From CAYGLV01 sp964351025 (GTDB lineage: Bacteria > Actinomycetota > Thermoleophilia > Gaiellales > Gaiellaceae), in contig CAYGLV010000005.1 of NCBI GenBank assembly GCA_964351025.1, forward strand, positions 11,137 to 75,136: 64,000 nucleotides of DNA. Direction: 5' to 3'. The notes beneath the pieces are model-generated. The model worked only from the letters and a program-made list of their open reading frames with translations, ran no database searches and was not told where the DNA came from. Position 1 is the stretch's first letter; every line of letters starts with the position of its first letter. The position numbers and the translations under genes were made by a program. Positions 1 to 7,261 of this stretch are shown here, piece after piece.

Positions 1-1
1 T

Positions 2-262
2 GGACGTCTCGACTGGGCGCATCTGCCGATCTGGCTGCTCATGCTCTTCATCGTCGTCGTCGGCACGATCGTCACCTTCTTCCTCATCGTCGGCGCCTTG
101 CAGCACATCACGGCGACCCGCCTCGGGGTCGTGGCGATGTTCGAGCCGGTGGTGGCGTCCGCTGTCGCGTATGCGTGGCTCGGGGAGACGTTCGGTGGCT
201 TCCAGCTCGTCGGCGCGGCGATCGTGCTCGCCGGCATCCTGCTGGCGCAGACGGCGAGATAG
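2..262 (+). CDS. EamA/DMT-family transporter, C-terminal end (partial)
   Basis: The reading frame is open from base 2 to the TAG at 260-262, so only the last ~86 residues of a gene starting outside the window are present. They contain two hydrophobic helices (LLMLFIVVVGTIVTFFLIV, then VVASAVAYAWL) and the segment LGVVAMFEPVVASAVAYAWL followed by GE, the typical last-repeat signature of EamA drug/metabolite permeases. Substrate cannot be told. Its end lies 41 bp before ispH. A second, complete EamA gene at 58162-59055 is a different protein. Confidence 0.8.
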   Translation, partial: GRLDWAHLPIWLLMLFIVVVGTIVTFFLIVGALQHITATRLGVVAMFEPVVASAVAYAWLGETFGGFQLVGAAIVLAGILLAQTAR

Positions 263-291
263 CCCGCCGCGGCCGCGCGCAGGGCCACCGC

Positions 292-297
292 TACGAT
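292..297 (+). promoter_or_regulatory. Putative -10 element of ispH (leaderless start)
   Basis: The hexamer TACGAT ends 6 nt before the ispH ATG and no Shine-Dalgarno lies between. No convincing -35 is visible. Inferred to place the transcript start at or next to the start codon, as at many other genes in this window. Confidence 0.5.
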
Positions 298-303
298 GCG
301 CTG

Positions 304-1260
304 ATGGTGAAGCGCGTCCTCCTCGCATCGCCGCGCGGCTACTGCGCCGGCGTCGAACGGGCCGTCGAGACCGTCGAGCTCGCGCTCGAGCACTACGGGC
401 CTCCGGTCTACGTGCGCAAGCAGATCGTCCACAACATCCACGTCGTGCGCGACCTCGAGGCGCGCGGCGCGATCTTCGTGGAGGAGGAGTCGGAGGTGCC
501 CGAGGGCGCGACGATCGTCTATTCCGCCCACGGAGTCGCGCCGTCCGTGAACGCGAGCTCGGCCCGGCTCGGCCACAACGTCATCGACGCGACCTGCCCG
601 CTCGTGACGAAGGTGCACGTACAGGCGCGCCGCTACGCGGCGGACGGCTACACCGTCATCCTGATCGGCCACGCCGGCCACGAGGAAGTGGTCGGGACGA
701 TGGGCGAGGCGCCGGAAGCGACGGTGCTCGTCCAGTCGGTCGCCGACGCGGAGGCGCTCGACTTCCCGGCGGACGCGCGGCTCGCCTACATCACGCAGAC
801 AACGCTCTCCGTGGATGAGACAGGCGTCATCATCGCCGCCCTGCGCAGGCGCTTCCCCGCAATCCACGCGCCGAAGAAGGAGGACATCTGCTACGCCACC
901 TCCAACCGGCAGTGGGCGGTGAAGGAGATGCTGCAGGAGATCGAGCTGCTGCTCGTGATCGGCTCGCGCAACTCCTCCAACTCGAACCGGCTGGTCGAGG
1001 TCGCACGCGCCGGCGGTGTCGCAGCGCACCTGATCGACGACGAGACCGATATCGACGCGGCGTGGCTGGACGGCGTCGAAACCGTGGGCGTCACATCGGG
1101 CGCGTCGGCGCCGGAGAGGCTCGTTGCGCGCGTCTGCGACTGGTTCCGCGCCCGCGGCGTCGAGCGGATCGAGCCATACAATCTGATGACCGAGGACGTC
1201 GTCTTCCGGCTGCCGATCGAGCTGCGCCGCGAACTCGCGCTCGCCGAGTCGCAGGACTAG
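304..1260 (+). CDS. ispH: 4-hydroxy-3-methylbut-2-enyl diphosphate reductase (IspH/LytB)
   Basis: Last enzyme of the MEP isoprenoid pathway; it reduces HMBPP to IPP and DMAPP with a [4Fe-4S] cluster in the cytoplasm. The three cluster cysteines of the family are in place: C14 (PRGYCAGVERA), C98 (DATCPLVTKVH) and C196 (ICYATSNRQ). The ending EDVVFRLP is also family-typical, and 318 aa is the usual length. The ATG at 304 is chosen because homology begins there (MVKRVLLASPRGYCAGV) and a TANNNT box lies 6 nt upstream; the longer open frame from 175 carries no family homology. Its stop overlaps the convergent transposase gene by 4 bp. Confidence 0.97.
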   Translation: MVKRVLLASPRGYCAGVERAVETVELALEHYGPPVYVRKQIVHNIHVVRDLEARGAIFVEEESEVPEGATIVYSAHGVAPSVNASSARLGHNVIDATCPLVTKVHVQARRYAADGYTVILIGHAGHEEVVGTMGEAPEATVLVQSVADAEALDFPADARLAYITQTTLSVDETGVIIAALRRRFPAIHAPKKEDICYATSNRQWAVKEMLQEIELLLVIGSRNSSNSNRLVEVARAGGVAAHLIDDETDIDAAWLDGVETVGVTSGASAPERLVARVCDWFRARGVERIEPYNLMTEDVVFRLPIELRRELALAESQD

Positions 1261-1829
1261 CGCGCGGCGGCGGCTTCGACGGGAAGCGGCGCCTCTACGA
1301 ACTCGCGCACCCGCTCACGGGCGCGGCGCGGGTCATGCCCGAATTGGCCGAGCAGCCAGCTCGACACCGGTAGTGACGGTGCGGGGTCGAGCCCGACAAG
1401 CTCCGCGTAGCTGCTCCACGGCCACTCCGCCGGCTCAGCGCAGATCCCGGCGCGCACGGGATTGAGTGAGATGTAGCGCACCAGTTCGCGCAGGTGCGGC
1501 TCCGTCTGGACGAGGACCGAGTGGTACCGATCCTGGAACACGTGCCCGACCGTGCCGTGGCGACCGTTGAAGGACCTCGCATAGAACCAGTTGAGACGAT
1601 GCATGCCAGCCGCGAGGTCGCCGTCGGAGGTACGCACGAGCAGGTGGTAGTGCGTGCCGAGGAGACAGTGCAGATGACATTCCCAACCGTGGCGCTCGAC
1701 GACGCGTCCGAGCACCGCCATAAACGCTGCGCAGTCAGCGTCGTCACGGAAGAGCGCAGCCCCGGCGTTCGCACGCGCGGTGACGTGGTAGAGAGCGCCG
1801 GGAAACTGAAAACGCGGCAGCCGAGACAT
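1257..1829 (-). CDS. REP-associated tyrosine transposase (RayT, IS200/Y1 family)
   Basis: 190 aa, typical for the single-domain Y1 HUH transposases called RayT that are linked to REP palindromes. Visible marks are the opening RFQFPGALYHVTARAN, a HUH-like H-x-H (LLGTHYHLLV), the RLNWFYARSFNGRHG block that holds the catalytic-tyrosine region, and the ending RYISLNPVRAGI..WPWSSY. RayT proteins nick single-stranded DNA at REP hairpins. No terminal inverted repeats or partner tnpB are seen. Immediately upstream on the gene's 5' side is a cluster of palindromic repeats (1911-2092), the context expected for a RayT. It looks intact. Confidence 0.9.
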   Translation of the reverse strand: MSRLPRFQFPGALYHVTARANAGAALFRDDADCAAFMAVLGRVVERHGWECHLHCLLGTHYHLLVRTSDGDLAAGMHRLNWFYARSFNGRHGTVGHVFQDRYHSVLVQTEPHLRELVRYISLNPVRAGICAEPAEWPWSSYAELVGLDPAPSLPVSSWLLGQFGHDPRRARERVREFVEAPLPVEAAAAR

Positions 1830-1910
1830 CGATTGAAACGGTACGAGCGCCGTGCGCCGCCCGATAGTGTCCTTTTTCTTTCATTCCAGAGCCGACACAC
1901 TCTCGCGCGC

Positions 1911-2092
1911 CGTGCCCGGCACCGTGAAGGTCACAGTGCCGGGCACTGTTAAGGCGGCGGTACCGGGTACCCCGAAGTTCACAGTGCCGCGTACGACGAC
2001 GGAGCCGGAACGTCGCGGATGCCCGTAACCGGCACGGTGATGCTCACGGTGCCGGGCAGCGTTAAGACACTGGGTAACCGGCACCGTGACGG
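1911..2092. repeat. Cluster of seven imperfect short palindromes (REP-like), adjacent to RayT
   Basis: About seven diverged copies of a core like GTRCCGGGYAC lie in ~180 bp, at about 1912-1922, 1933-1949, 1959-1971, 1981-1994, 2025-2040, 2045-2061 and 2072-2090. The copy at 1933-1949 is a perfect 17-bp palindrome (ACAGTGCC-G-GGCACTGT); that at 1959-1971 is GGTACC-G-GGTACC. Most are followed by GAAG or TTAAG-like bases. The array fills the gap between the transposase gene and the ileS stop, which otherwise holds no gene. Confidence 0.8.
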
Positions 2093-2100
2093 GCCGGCCG

Positions 2101-5100
2101 TCAGGTCATGGCGATCGTCGGCCCGGTAACAGCGCCAGCCTCGACGGAGACGGCGAGCGTCTCCTCCTTGATCCAGTCGGCGTGCGCCAGCAGGTCTCCG
2201 TCGGCTGCCGGGAGCGTGAGCGCGATCCGATCGGTCAGCTCGAGCCCCGCGTCCTTGCGCATCGTGTTCACCGTGTGGATGAGGTCGTAGACCCGGCCCT
2301 CGAGCTCGAGCTCGGGGTCGAGCGCCGTCGTCACGGCGACGGTCACCTGCTCGTCCTCGGCGAGGGCCCAGCCCTCGGGTGCGCTGCGCTCGACGAGCAC
2401 CTCGTCGGGACCGAGCTCGAGCTCTCCGACCACGATGCGCTCGCCGCGCTGCTCGAACTCGCCGGCCTCCAGCGCCCGCCGCAGCTCCCCCAGCCCTGCA
2501 CCGAGCTTCGGCCCGAGCACCGGCAGGTTCGGCCGCACGCGCAGCCGCACGGCCTCGACAGGTCCGAAGACGACCTCCTTGACGCGCAGCTCCTCGCGGA
2601 TCTCGTCCTCATGCCCCCGGGCAAGCTCGGCACCCTGGACCACGACCCGCCGCAGCGGCTGGCGCAGCTTGAGCCCCGCTTGCGAGCGCGCCGCGCGCCC
2701 GAGCTCGACGACCCGCCGCACATCTCGGATCTCGGCGACGAGCGGGTCGTCCCGCAACGCCGGTGACCCCTGCGGCCACGGTGCCAGAAAGATCGAGTCC
2801 GGCGCGTCCTCACAGACGCCGCGCACGAGGTTCTGCCAGAGGTGCTCGGCCAGGAACGGCATCACCGGCGCGATGGCGCGCAGCGACTGCACCAGCGCGT
2901 ACCAGAGGGTGCGAAAAGCCGCTTCGTCGAACGAGTAGAAACGCCTCCGTGAGCGGCGGATGTACCAGTTCGAGAGGTCGTCCACGAAGCGCTCGAACGC
3001 CTCGACCGCCTGGCCGGTGAGGAACGACTCGTACGCCTCCGTGGCCTCGTCCAGCAGGTGCTGCGTCCGGGCGACGAGCCAGCGGTCGAGCGGTCGCAGC
3101 TCGCCGCCCGGGCCCTCCTCGAGATCCGCGTACCGGGGCCGGAAGCCCTCGATGTTCGCGTACATGACGAGGAACGAGGCGGAGTTCCAGAGCGTCAGCA
3201 ACTTCCGCTTGATCTCGTGCGCCGGCCCGTACCCGAACAGGAGGTTCTGGTTCGGGGGCTGGGCGCAGAACTGCCAGCGCATGACGTCGGCGCCCATCCT
3301 CGCGAACGCCTCCTCGGCGTCGATCTGATTCCCCCAGGAGCCGTGCATCTCGCGCCCGCGCTCGTCGAGCATCTTCTCGTAGCCGAGCACCTTCGTGAAC
3401 GGCGCGCGCCCGACGAGAGCGACCGACATGAAGAGCTGGGAGTAGAACCACAGGCGGATCTGCTCGCGCATCTCCGAGACCCAGTCGGCCGGGAACCACG
3501 TCTCCCAGTAGGCGTGGTCGGGCAGGTCGGCCGTCGTCAGGCCTTTTGCGGCGCCGGTTCCGTTCCCCGCTGCGATCCACTCGGGGTTCTCCCAGCCGAG
3601 CGTCGAGAAGGGAACGATGCCCGCATCGAGCCAGACGTCGCCGACCTCGGGCACGCGACTCACTTCTTCTCCGCAGGCCTCGCAGCGCACCGGCACGCGG
3701 TCGATCCAGGGCCGCCGGAGCTCCTCGAGCTGCTCGAGCCCGCCGAGGGCGCGCGCCTCGAGCTCGGCCCGCGAGCCGATCACGTTCAGATGCCCGCACG
3801 AGCAGGGGTAGAACGGCAGCGGCAGGCCGTAGTAGCGGCGCCGCGAGATGTTCCAGTCGCCCATGTTCACGAGCCAGTCGTCCATCCGCTTGCCGAAGTA
3901 GTCCGGCACCCAGTGGACGTCGGCGTTCGCCGCGCGCATCGGCTCGCGGAGCTCCGCGACGGAGATGAACCAGTCGTCGGCGATGCGGAAGATGAGCGGC
4001 GTGTGGCAGCGCCAGCACTCGGGGTAGCGATGCTCGTGGAGACCCGCCTCGAGAAGGCGCCCGCGCTCCTCGAGGTCGCCGATGATCTGCTCGGCAGCCT
4101 CGACGGTCGAGAGACCGTGCAGCCAGCCGTAGTCGTCGTAGAAGCGGCCCGCCTCGTCCACCGGGGTGAGGACGGCCAGGTCGTGCGCCTTCGACAGCTC
4201 GAAGTCCTCGCTGCCGCAGCCCGGCGCGATGTGGACGATTCCCGTGCCCTCGTCGAGGGCGACCTCGGCCCACGGAATCACGCGGTGATCGACCGCGCCG
4301 CCCGGGCCGACCTCGTCGAACGGGCCCTCGTAGCGCCAGCCCACGAGCTCCGAGCCGCGCACCACCTCGGCGAGGCTCTCGTCCGGATAACGGGCCGCGG
4401 CCACCCACTCGCCGGTCGAGCGCCGGCCGTACTCGGCGTCCGGGTTGACGGCTGCCGCCACGTTGGCCGGCAACGTCCAGGGCGTCGTCGTCCAGACGAC
4501 GAGCGACTCGCCCGGCCGGTCGCGGAGCGGCAGGCGGACGAAGAGCGACGGATCGGCGCGATCGACGTAGCTGCCGGCGAGCTCATGGGCGGAGATCGAC
4601 GTGCCGCAGCGCGGGCACCACTCGGTCGAGCGGTGGCCGCTGTAGAGCCAGCCCCGCTCGTGGACGATCCGGAGGAAGCGCCAGATGTACTCGATGTTCG
4701 TGTCGCTGAAAGTGAAGTAGTCGTTGCCCCAGTCCATCCACTGGCCGAGACGCTTCGAGCCGCGCGTCAGCTCCTGCGCCGACCACACGACGACGTCACG
4801 GCACTTACGGGCGAACTCCTCGAGCCCGTACTCCTCGATCTCGCGCTTCGAGTTGAGCCCGAGCTCGCGCTCGACGCCGACCTCGATCCAGAGGCCCTGG
4901 CAGTCGAAGCCGTTCTGGTACCGCTGGTCGAACCCGCGCATCGCCTTGTAGCGTTGGAAGGCGTCCTTGAGCGTCCGTCCCCAGGCGGTGTGGACGGCGA
5001 GCTTCTTGTTCGCCGTGACGGGGCCGTCCACAAAGCTCCAGATCGGGCCGCCGCGGTTACGCCCGCGCAGCTGCTCGAACGTCCGCTCGCGTTCCCAGAG

Positions 5101-5169
5101 CTCGAGCACGTCGAGCTCGAGCGCGGCGTGGTCAGGCTTGTCGGGTAGCGGTACGAAGGTCGTGCTCAC
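2101..5169 (-). CDS. ileS: Isoleucyl-tRNA synthetase with non-canonical signature motifs
   Basis: Charges tRNA-Ile. At 1022 aa it has the layout of a class I IleRS: Rossmann fold from the N-terminus, CP1 editing domain (WTTTPWTLPANVAAAVNP), metal-binding-type cysteine pairs (CPRCG, CWRCH, CSCGH, CEACG), anticodon-binding helices and a long C-terminal region. Blocks such as RYQNGFDCQGLWIEV, GWLYSGHRSTEWCPRCG and DVWLDAGIVPFSTL are clear IleRS matches. Odd points: the HIGH motif reads HTAW (residues 60-63, in AVHTAWGRTLKD) and KMSKS reads EMHGS (607-611, in GREMHGSWGN). GTG start. Divergent from trxA. No T-box is visible in the short leader. Confidence 0.95.
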   Translation of the reverse strand: MSTTFVPLPDKPDHAALELDVLELWERERTFEQLRGRNRGGPIWSFVDGPVTANKKLAVHTAWGRTLKDAFQRYKAMRGFDQRYQNGFDCQGLWIEVGVERELGLNSKREIEEYGLEEFARKCRDVVVWSAQELTRGSKRLGQWMDWGNDYFTFSDTNIEYIWRFLRIVHERGWLYSGHRSTEWCPRCGTSISAHELAGSYVDRADPSLFVRLPLRDRPGESLVVWTTTPWTLPANVAAAVNPDAEYGRRSTGEWVAAARYPDESLAEVVRGSELVGWRYEGPFDEVGPGGAVDHRVIPWAEVALDEGTGIVHIAPGCGSEDFELSKAHDLAVLTPVDEAGRFYDDYGWLHGLSTVEAAEQIIGDLEERGRLLEAGLHEHRYPECWRCHTPLIFRIADDWFISVAELREPMRAANADVHWVPDYFGKRMDDWLVNMGDWNISRRRYYGLPLPFYPCSCGHLNVIGSRAELEARALGGLEQLEELRRPWIDRVPVRCEACGEEVSRVPEVGDVWLDAGIVPFSTLGWENPEWIAAGNGTGAAKGLTTADLPDHAYWETWFPADWVSEMREQIRLWFYSQLFMSVALVGRAPFTKVLGYEKMLDERGREMHGSWGNQIDAEEAFARMGADVMRWQFCAQPPNQNLLFGYGPAHEIKRKLLTLWNSASFLVMYANIEGFRPRYADLEEGPGGELRPLDRWLVARTQHLLDEATEAYESFLTGQAVEAFERFVDDLSNWYIRRSRRRFYSFDEAAFRTLWYALVQSLRAIAPVMPFLAEHLWQNLVRGVCEDAPDSIFLAPWPQGSPALRDDPLVAEIRDVRRVVELGRAARSQAGLKLRQPLRRVVVQGAELARGHEDEIREELRVKEVVFGPVEAVRLRVRPNLPVLGPKLGAGLGELRRALEAGEFEQRGERIVVGELELGPDEVLVERSAPEGWALAEDEQVTVAVTTALDPELELEGRVYDLIHTVNTMRKDAGLELTDRIALTLPAADGDLLAHADWIKEETLAVSVEAGAVTGPTIAMT

Positions 5170-5178
5170 AGGTGAGCA

Positions 5179-5184
5179 AGTCTA
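5179..5184 (-). promoter_or_regulatory. Putative -10 element of ileS
   Basis: On the minus strand TAGACT ends 9 nt before the ileS GTG, with no Shine-Dalgarno between. Consistent with a leaderless or near-leaderless transcript. Confidence 0.5.
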
Positions 5185-5276
5185 GGGATTAGTCCCGCCG
5201 CCCCTTTCGTTATGAATCCTGTAGGCGCCGTCATGCGGCGCTTCTCCATGAAAGACCGAAAGGAAACCCGACTCTG

Positions 5277-5597
5277 ATGGCAACAACCGTGACCGCGGAG
5301 ACCTGGGACACCGAGGTGCTCCGCAGCGACAAGCCCGTGATCGTCGACTTCTGGGCCGAGTGGTGCGGGCCCTGCCACGCCGTCGCTCCCGTGCTCGACA
5401 AGATCATCGAGGAGCGCTCCGGCGAGGTGAGGCTCGTGAAGGTCAACATCGACGAGCAGCAGGATCTCGCCCAGCGCTACGGGGTCGCCTCGATCCCGAC
5501 GATGATCCTCTTCCGCGACGGCGAGCCGGCCGCGGCCGCGATCGGCGCGCAGCCCAAGGGCTCGCTCGAGCGCTCCCTGGGCCTCGCCGCAGCCTAG
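5277..5597 (+). CDS. trxA: Thioredoxin
   Basis: Small cytoplasmic disulfide reductase of 106 aa. The active site WCGPC is at residues 29-33 (FWAEWCGPCHAVAPVLD), with the cis-proline loop SIPTMILF and the ending KGSLERSLGL also typical. The ATG is preceded by a purine-rich stretch (GAAAGGAAA), so this gene appears to have a leader and a Shine-Dalgarno, unlike many neighbours. It stands alone: divergent from ileS and followed by a strong hairpin at 5608-5641. Confidence 0.95.
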   Translation: MATTVTAETWDTEVLRSDKPVIVDFWAEWCGPCHAVAPVLDKIIEERSGEVRLVKVNIDEQQDLAQRYGVASIPTMILFRDGEPAAAAIGAQPKGSLERSLGLAAA

Positions 5598-5607
5598 TCC
5601 GACGGTT

Positions 5608-5641
5608 TCTCCGCCTGCGCGCAGCCGGCGCCAGGCGGAGA
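5608..5641 (+). terminator. Hairpin terminator after trxA
   Basis: Perfect 10-bp inverted repeat TCTCCGCCTG / CAGGCGGAGA with a 14-nt GC-rich loop, starting 11 nt after the trxA stop. There is no T-tract, so it may be an L-shaped (no-U) terminator. Confidence 0.6.
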
Positions 5642-5658
5642 GCACGCCGGTGACCAGC

Positions 5659-5664
5659 TACCGT
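5659..5664 (+). promoter_or_regulatory. Putative -10 element of the cyclic-nucleotide-binding gene
   Basis: TACCGT ends 8 nt before the GTG at 5673. The intervening AGAGGGCC is purine-rich and could instead act as a weak ribosome-binding site. Confidence 0.4.
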
Positions 5665-5672
5665 AGAGGGCC

Positions 5673-6044
5673 GTGCCCCGCCACGTCCCCGCTTCGGTCA
5701 CCGAGCTTTCGCGGATCGGCCTCCTGGCCTCGGTGCCCGGTGAGCGGCTCATGGCGCTGGCAGGCCGCATGCGCCGCGAGGAGGTCGCGCCGGGGTCGCA
5801 CGTCGTCTCCGAGGGAGACCTCGGCAATCGCTTCTACGTCATCCTCTCGGGGATGTTCACCGTCACGCAGGAGGGCCGCGGCGAGCGCGGCGTGCTGCGG
5901 CCCGGCGACACGTTCGGCGAGGTCGCCCTCGCCCTGGGCGTCACGCGCACGGCGTCCGTGACGGCGATGACACCTGCCGTCGTCGCGAGCTGTGACCACG
6001 CGACGTTCGACGAGTTCCTGCGCCCGCTCTTCGCCGACGACTAG
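5673..6044 (+). CDS. Single-domain cyclic nucleotide-binding protein
   Basis: 123 aa consisting of one CAP/CNMP-binding beta-roll domain (about residues 12-115). Recognisable blocks are LLASVPGERLMALAGRM, the GNRFYVILSGMFTV strand pair, RGVLRPGDTFGEVAL (the phosphate-binding-cassette-like turn) and TRTASVTAMTPAVV. There is no DNA-binding, kinase or channel domain, so it is probably a regulatory subunit acting through a partner encoded elsewhere. Whether it binds cAMP is not shown: the usual arginine of the cassette is replaced in VTRTASV-like sequence. Convergent with the serine hydrolase gene, overlapping it by 4 bp. Confidence 0.85.
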   Translation: MPRHVPASVTELSRIGLLASVPGERLMALAGRMRREEVAPGSHVVSEGDLGNRFYVILSGMFTVTQEGRGERGVLRPGDTFGEVALALGVTRTASVTAMTPAVVASCDHATFDEFLRPLFADD

Positions 6045-6850
6045 ACCGACGTCTCGGCGAGCACGGCGTCGGAGACCCGCGGCCACGCCTCGAGCGCCCA
6101 CGTGTCGAACTCCCGATCGGTGAGGCATCCGAGCGCAAGGCCCCTCTCCGGGTCGGCCCAGAGGAACGTGCCACTGCCGCCGAAGTGGCCGAACGTGCGC
6201 GGCGAGGTGAGCGTGCCGGTCCAGTGCCCGGGCTTGCCGTCCTTCAGCTCGAAGCCGAGTCCCCAGTCGTTCGGGCTGAAACGGCCGACGCCCGGGATGA
6301 CGCCATCCAGGCCCGGGAACTGGACGGAGGCGGCCTCGGCGAGCATCTCCGGCGAGACGAGGGTCGGCGCGAGCCACTCGCGGCCGAGGGCGAGGAGATC
6401 GTCCAGCGAGCCGTGGAGGCCGGCGCCCGGATGCCCGTCGAAGCTGCAGCCCAGGCCGAGCGGCTCGAGCACGGTCGCCCGCAGGAGCGCCGCGAACGGC
6501 ATCCCCGCTCGCGCGCCGGCGTGCTCGCCGAGCACGAGGAAGCCGTGGTTCGAGTAGATCCGCCGCGCGCCGGGCCGGCCGAGCGGCGGGCCCGGCTCGA
6601 ACGGCAGACCGGAGGCGTGAGCGAGCAGGTGGCGCACGGTCGACCCGGGCGGGCCGGCAGGCTCGTCCAGCTCGAGCACTCCCGCCTCGGCGGCGACAAG
6701 CACGGCGAGCGCCGTCACCGGCTTCGTGATCGAGGCGAAGGAATACGGCTCGCCGGTCGCCCCGTGGGTGGCGACGACGCCTTCGGCGCGGACGACGCCA
6801 GCCGAGGTGCGCCCGGCTCCCCAGCTGTCCACCTGGCGCAGGGCATCCAC
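6041..6850 (-). CDS. Beta-lactamase-fold serine hydrolase (class C / PBP-like)
   Basis: 269 aa of the beta-lactamase/esterase/D,D-peptidase superfamily. The SxxK nucleophile motif is SITK at residues 40-43 (SFASITKPVTALAV), the second motif is the tyrosine of RRIYSNHGFLVL, and a terminal HFGGSG replaces KTG. It is shorter than class C beta-lactamases (~360 aa) and has no signal peptide, so a cytoplasmic esterase or peptidase is more likely than antibiotic resistance. The GTG at 6850 is chosen because family homology begins there (DALRQVDSWGAG) and TAGTAT lies 8 nt upstream; a longer open frame reaches 7144 but runs antisense through ridA. Confidence 0.85.
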   Translation of the reverse strand: MDALRQVDSWGAGRTSAGVVRAEGVVATHGATGEPYSFASITKPVTALAVLVAAEAGVLELDEPAGPPGSTVRHLLAHASGLPFEPGPPLGRPGARRIYSNHGFLVLGEHAGARAGMPFAALLRATVLEPLGLGCSFDGHPGAGLHGSLDDLLALGREWLAPTLVSPEMLAEAASVQFPGLDGVIPGVGRFSPNDWGLGFELKDGKPGHWTGTLTSPRTFGHFGGSGTFLWADPERGLALGCLTDREFDTWALEAWPRVSDAVLAETSV

Positions 6851-6858
6851 GGGCGGCG

Positions 6859-6864
6859 ATACTA
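6859..6864 (-). promoter_or_regulatory. Shared -10 region for the divergent hydrolase and RidA genes
   Basis: The minus strand reads TAGTAT ending 8 nt before the hydrolase GTG. The same bases on the plus strand give GATACT (6858-6863) ending 8 nt before the ridA ATG. The whole intergenic gap is only 21 bp. Confidence 0.45.
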
Positions 6865-6871
6865 GCCGTCG

Positions 6872-7261
6872 ATGGAGCGCCGCCTCGTCTCCGGCCACTC
6901 GCCCTACGAGCCCGTCGTCGGCTACTCGCGCGCCGTCGTCGCCGGGCCGCACGTCTTCGTCGCCGGCACGGCGCCGATCCCACCGGAGGGCGACCCGCCC
7001 GAAGGGGCCTACGAACAGGCCCGCCTCTGCCTGGCAATCGTCGGAGAAGCGCTCGTGCGCGCCGGCGCGGCCTTCGAGCACGTCGTCCGCACCCGCGTCT
7101 ATCTCGTCGATCCCGACGACTTCGGCGAGGTCGCGCGCGCCCACGGCGAGGTCTTCGGCGACATCCGGCCGGCGAACACGACTGTCGTCGCGCGCCTGCT
7201 CGACCCGCGCTGGAAGCTCGAGATCGAGGTCGACGCGGTCGTGACCCAGCCCGGGGCCTAG
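6872..7261 (+). CDS. RidA/YjgF/UK114 family protein (enamine/imine deaminase-like)
   Basis: 129 aa. RidA proteins hydrolyse reactive enamine/imine intermediates such as 2-aminoacrylate. Family blocks are visible: SPYEPVVGYSRAVVAGPHVFVAGT at the start, then ARLCLAIVGEALVRAGAAFEHVVRTRVYLVD carrying the conserved arginine, then the ending RWKLEIEVDAVV. The C-terminal trimer-interface E in IEVDAV is present. Its TAG stop overlaps the GTG of the next gene by one base, so the two are probably co-translated. Confidence 0.9.
   Translation: MERRLVSGHSPYEPVVGYSRAVVAGPHVFVAGTAPIPPEGDPPEGAYEQARLCLAIVGEALVRAGAAFEHVVRTRVYLVDPDDFGEVARAHGEVFGDIRPANTTVVARLLDPRWKLEIEVDAVVTQPGA

Noticed and set aside
1911..2092. 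CRISPR array
   Set aside because: Repeats are short palindromes of varying sequence with spacing of only a few to ~30 bp and no unique spacers of constant length; no cas genes.
3058..5148. Long open frame (696 codons) antisense to ileS
   Set aside because: Biased Leu/Arg/Glu/Pro composition with no motifs; it is the mirror of a GC-rich codon pattern over a clear ileS.
5225..5241. GCGCCG/CGGCGC hairpin in the ileS-trxA gap as a terminator
   Set aside because: It lies between divergent starts, so no transcript needs to end there; it could be part of the trxA leader, but there is no further support.
5170..5276. T-box riboswitch in front of ileS
   Set aside because: No T-box antiterminator sequence or specifier-loop structure; the -10 box lies 9 nt before the start, leaving no room for a leader.
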